From: Chitinophaga sp. Cy-1792
GTDB taxonomy: Bacteria > Bacteroidota > Bacteroidia > Chitinophagales > Chitinophagaceae
NCBI RefSeq assembly: GCF_011752935.1
Contig: NZ_VWWO01000001.1
Coordinates: 3,410,001-3,474,000 of the forward strand
Direction of reading: 5' to 3'
DNA: 64,000 nucleotides
Made by a program: the position numbers and the translations under genes. Shown here in pieces: positions 62,919-64,000 of the stretch; position 1 is the stretch's first letter; every line of letters starts with the position of its first letter. The notes below the pieces were generated by a model. The model did no database searches. It was given only the letters and a program-made list of their open reading frames with translations, and was not told the DNA's origin.

Positions 62919-64000
62919 TTATTTTTCTGTTGGCTGGTCGGGGGCAGCTTTTACTACTTTCACTTTCTTCTCATCAGTACCCAGTAAAATGGCCCATGGA
63001 TGAAGCGCGTCAATACTCTCACAGATAATTTTAATCATAGCGATTACCGGAATGGCAAGGAACATTCCGGGTACGCCCCATAACATATTTCCCAGCAACA
63101 CGCCCATAATCGTTACGAGTGCATTGATTTTTACTTTAGAACCTACGATGCTCGGGAAGAGGATGTTACTGTCTACCAGGTGTACAAGGAATAAACCGAT
63201 AGCTACCTGCAGGGCAGATATAGGCGTGGAGGTAGCCAGTGTAACGACGGTACAGAGCAGCAGGGCCATAAATATCCCGAAATAGGGGATCAGGTTGAAA
63301 ATGGCCGCCATCATACCTAACAGTAACGCATACTTTACACCCAGGATGGCAAACATGCTGCAATTGACGATGGCTACTACCACCATTTCAATCATCAGGC
63401 CACCTACATAGCTTTTGATGATCAGTCGGGTACGGTTTACGACGTCCATCAGGGTTTCCTTGTGTTTTTCCTCAAACAGTGAAACGAGGAACCTTACCAG
63501 CAGCCGGCGATATACCAACATGAAGAAGGTATATAGCATCACGAAGACAATGAATATGAATAGGGAAGATACCGACAGCAGGGTAGTGCTGATAAAACTG
63601 GTAGCGGTACCCAGCGTGCTTACTGCCAGCTTTTCCAGGTACGACATCTGCGTGGTGCTGTTGATATGGAATTCATTATTAATCCACTTTTGCAGAGAGT
63701 CGATGGTGGTCATCAGTTTGGATTCCAGTGTAGGAAGATCAGTTATGAAAGACTGCATTTGTCTTGTCAGTAACGTTATTATAGATGCCAGTATGATGAT
63801 GAACAATAACAGGGAGATAAGTGCGGCCAGGCCTCTGGGGAAGCGCAGGCGTTCCAGGAATACTGCTACCGGTAGCAGCATAATGGAAATCAGAAAGGCA
63901 AACAATAATGGGATAATGATTTCACTTCCACCTCTGGCAATGGTTACGATCAGGAAAAATGATAGTAACGTTAAAGCCAGTTTGGCATAAAAGGGTAATT
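62919..64000 (-). CDS. AI-2E family (PerM-like) membrane protein (5' end outside window)
   Basis: At least 360 codons are visible; the frame stays open to the window edge, and an apparent TTG start at 63905 is internal. The N-terminal part reads YPFYAKLALTLLSFFLIVTIARGG before the family's hydrophobic core. Segments LLVRFLVSLFEEKHKETLMDVVNRTRLIIKSYVGGLMIEMVVVAIVNC and PYFGIFMALLLCTVVTLATS are typical of AI-2E/YdiK/PerM transporters, about eight helices. Family members move small molecules or Na+/H+, and the AI-2 name does not prove that substrate. The C-terminus is a polar tail (KKVKVVKAAPDQPTEK). Confidence 0.85.
   Translation of the reverse strand, partial: LPFYAKLALTLLSFFLIVTIARGGSEIIIPLLFAFLISIMLLPVAVFLERLRFPRGLAALISLLLFIIILASIITLLTRQMQSFITDLPTLESKLMTTIDSLQKWINNEFHINSTTQMSYLEKLAVSTLGTATSFISTTLLSVSSLFIFIVFVMLYTFFMLVYRRLLVRFLVSLFEEKHKETLMDVVNRTRLIIKSYVGGLMIEMVVVAIVNCSMFAILGVKYALLLGMMAAIFNLIPYFGIFMALLLCTVVTLATSTPISALQVAIGLFLVHLVDSNILFPSIVGSKVKINALVTIMGVLLGNMLWGVPGMFLAIPVIAMIKIICESIDALHPWAILLGTDEKKVKVVKAAPDQPTEK

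Overview
The window looks like a chromosomal segment of a member of the Bacteroidota, most likely the Chitinophaga/Chitinophagaceae group. This is inferred from a SusC/SusD pair driven by a FecI/FecR-type sigma/anti-sigma pair, DUF6443/RHS proteins, a SUF operon of Bacteroidota type, few Shine-Dalgarno sequences, and at least one exact Bacteroidota promoter (TTTG-N19-TATCTTTG). Base composition is near 48-50% G+C and coding density is high. No rRNA, tRNA, CRISPR array, insertion sequence or integrase was recognised.

Layout. 1-6.7 kb: the end of a membrane protein gene, a secreted M1 aminopeptidase, a cobQ-cobD-like cobalamin pair preceded by two tandem perfect hairpins, and an SDR protein. 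6.8-8.5 kb: three small genes of unknown function (one DUF6881-like), an 11-bp tandem repeat, and a SMUG2-type DNA glycosylase on the minus strand. 8.5-16 kb: a hybrid sensor kinase, a YdcF-like protein, a periplasmic trehalase, a DUF2490 protein and an SDR protein. 16-17.5 kb: a complete promoter, SAM-I riboswitch and terminator unit controlling a PLP trans-sulfuration enzyme. 17.5-25.8 kb: a dicarboxylate symporter, a LamG-GH31 glycosidase, a small OB-fold protein, a TauE/SafE transporter, a CorC/HlyC-like membrane protein and a pirin.

25.9-32.6 kb: an ECF sigma, anti-sigma, SusC and SusD nutrient-uptake locus with no adjacent enzymes. 32.6-39.6 kb: a minus-strand pair of giant RHS-type proteins with no recognisable toxin tip. 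39.9-41.7 kb: an Endo H-like GH18 lipoprotein and an orphan protein. 41.7-44.7 kb: a DUF4132 HEAT-repeat protein. 44.9-51 kb: a complete minus-strand suf operon (A-type carrier, sufB, sufC, sufD, sufS, sufE, DUF59/sufT-like), with a cysteine-bearing SufR-like regulator divergent from it.

51.9-53.3 kb: an AT-rich pair made of a Panacea (DUF4065) protein and a two-helix membrane protein, a candidate toxin-antitoxin module, next to a decayed 3' gene fragment. 53.3-54.8 kb: an EamA transporter and two GNAT acetyltransferases. 54.9-62.8 kb: a two-component system followed by a CzcCBA-type tripartite metal efflux pump. The window ends in a 5'-truncated AI-2E family membrane protein.

The best candidates for new biology are the Panacea/membrane-protein pair, the toxin-less RHS pair, the tandem hairpins before cobQ, the orphan small-gene cluster at 6.8-7.7 kb and the Endo H-like lipoprotein. 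All product names come from motif recognition by eye; no database search was run.
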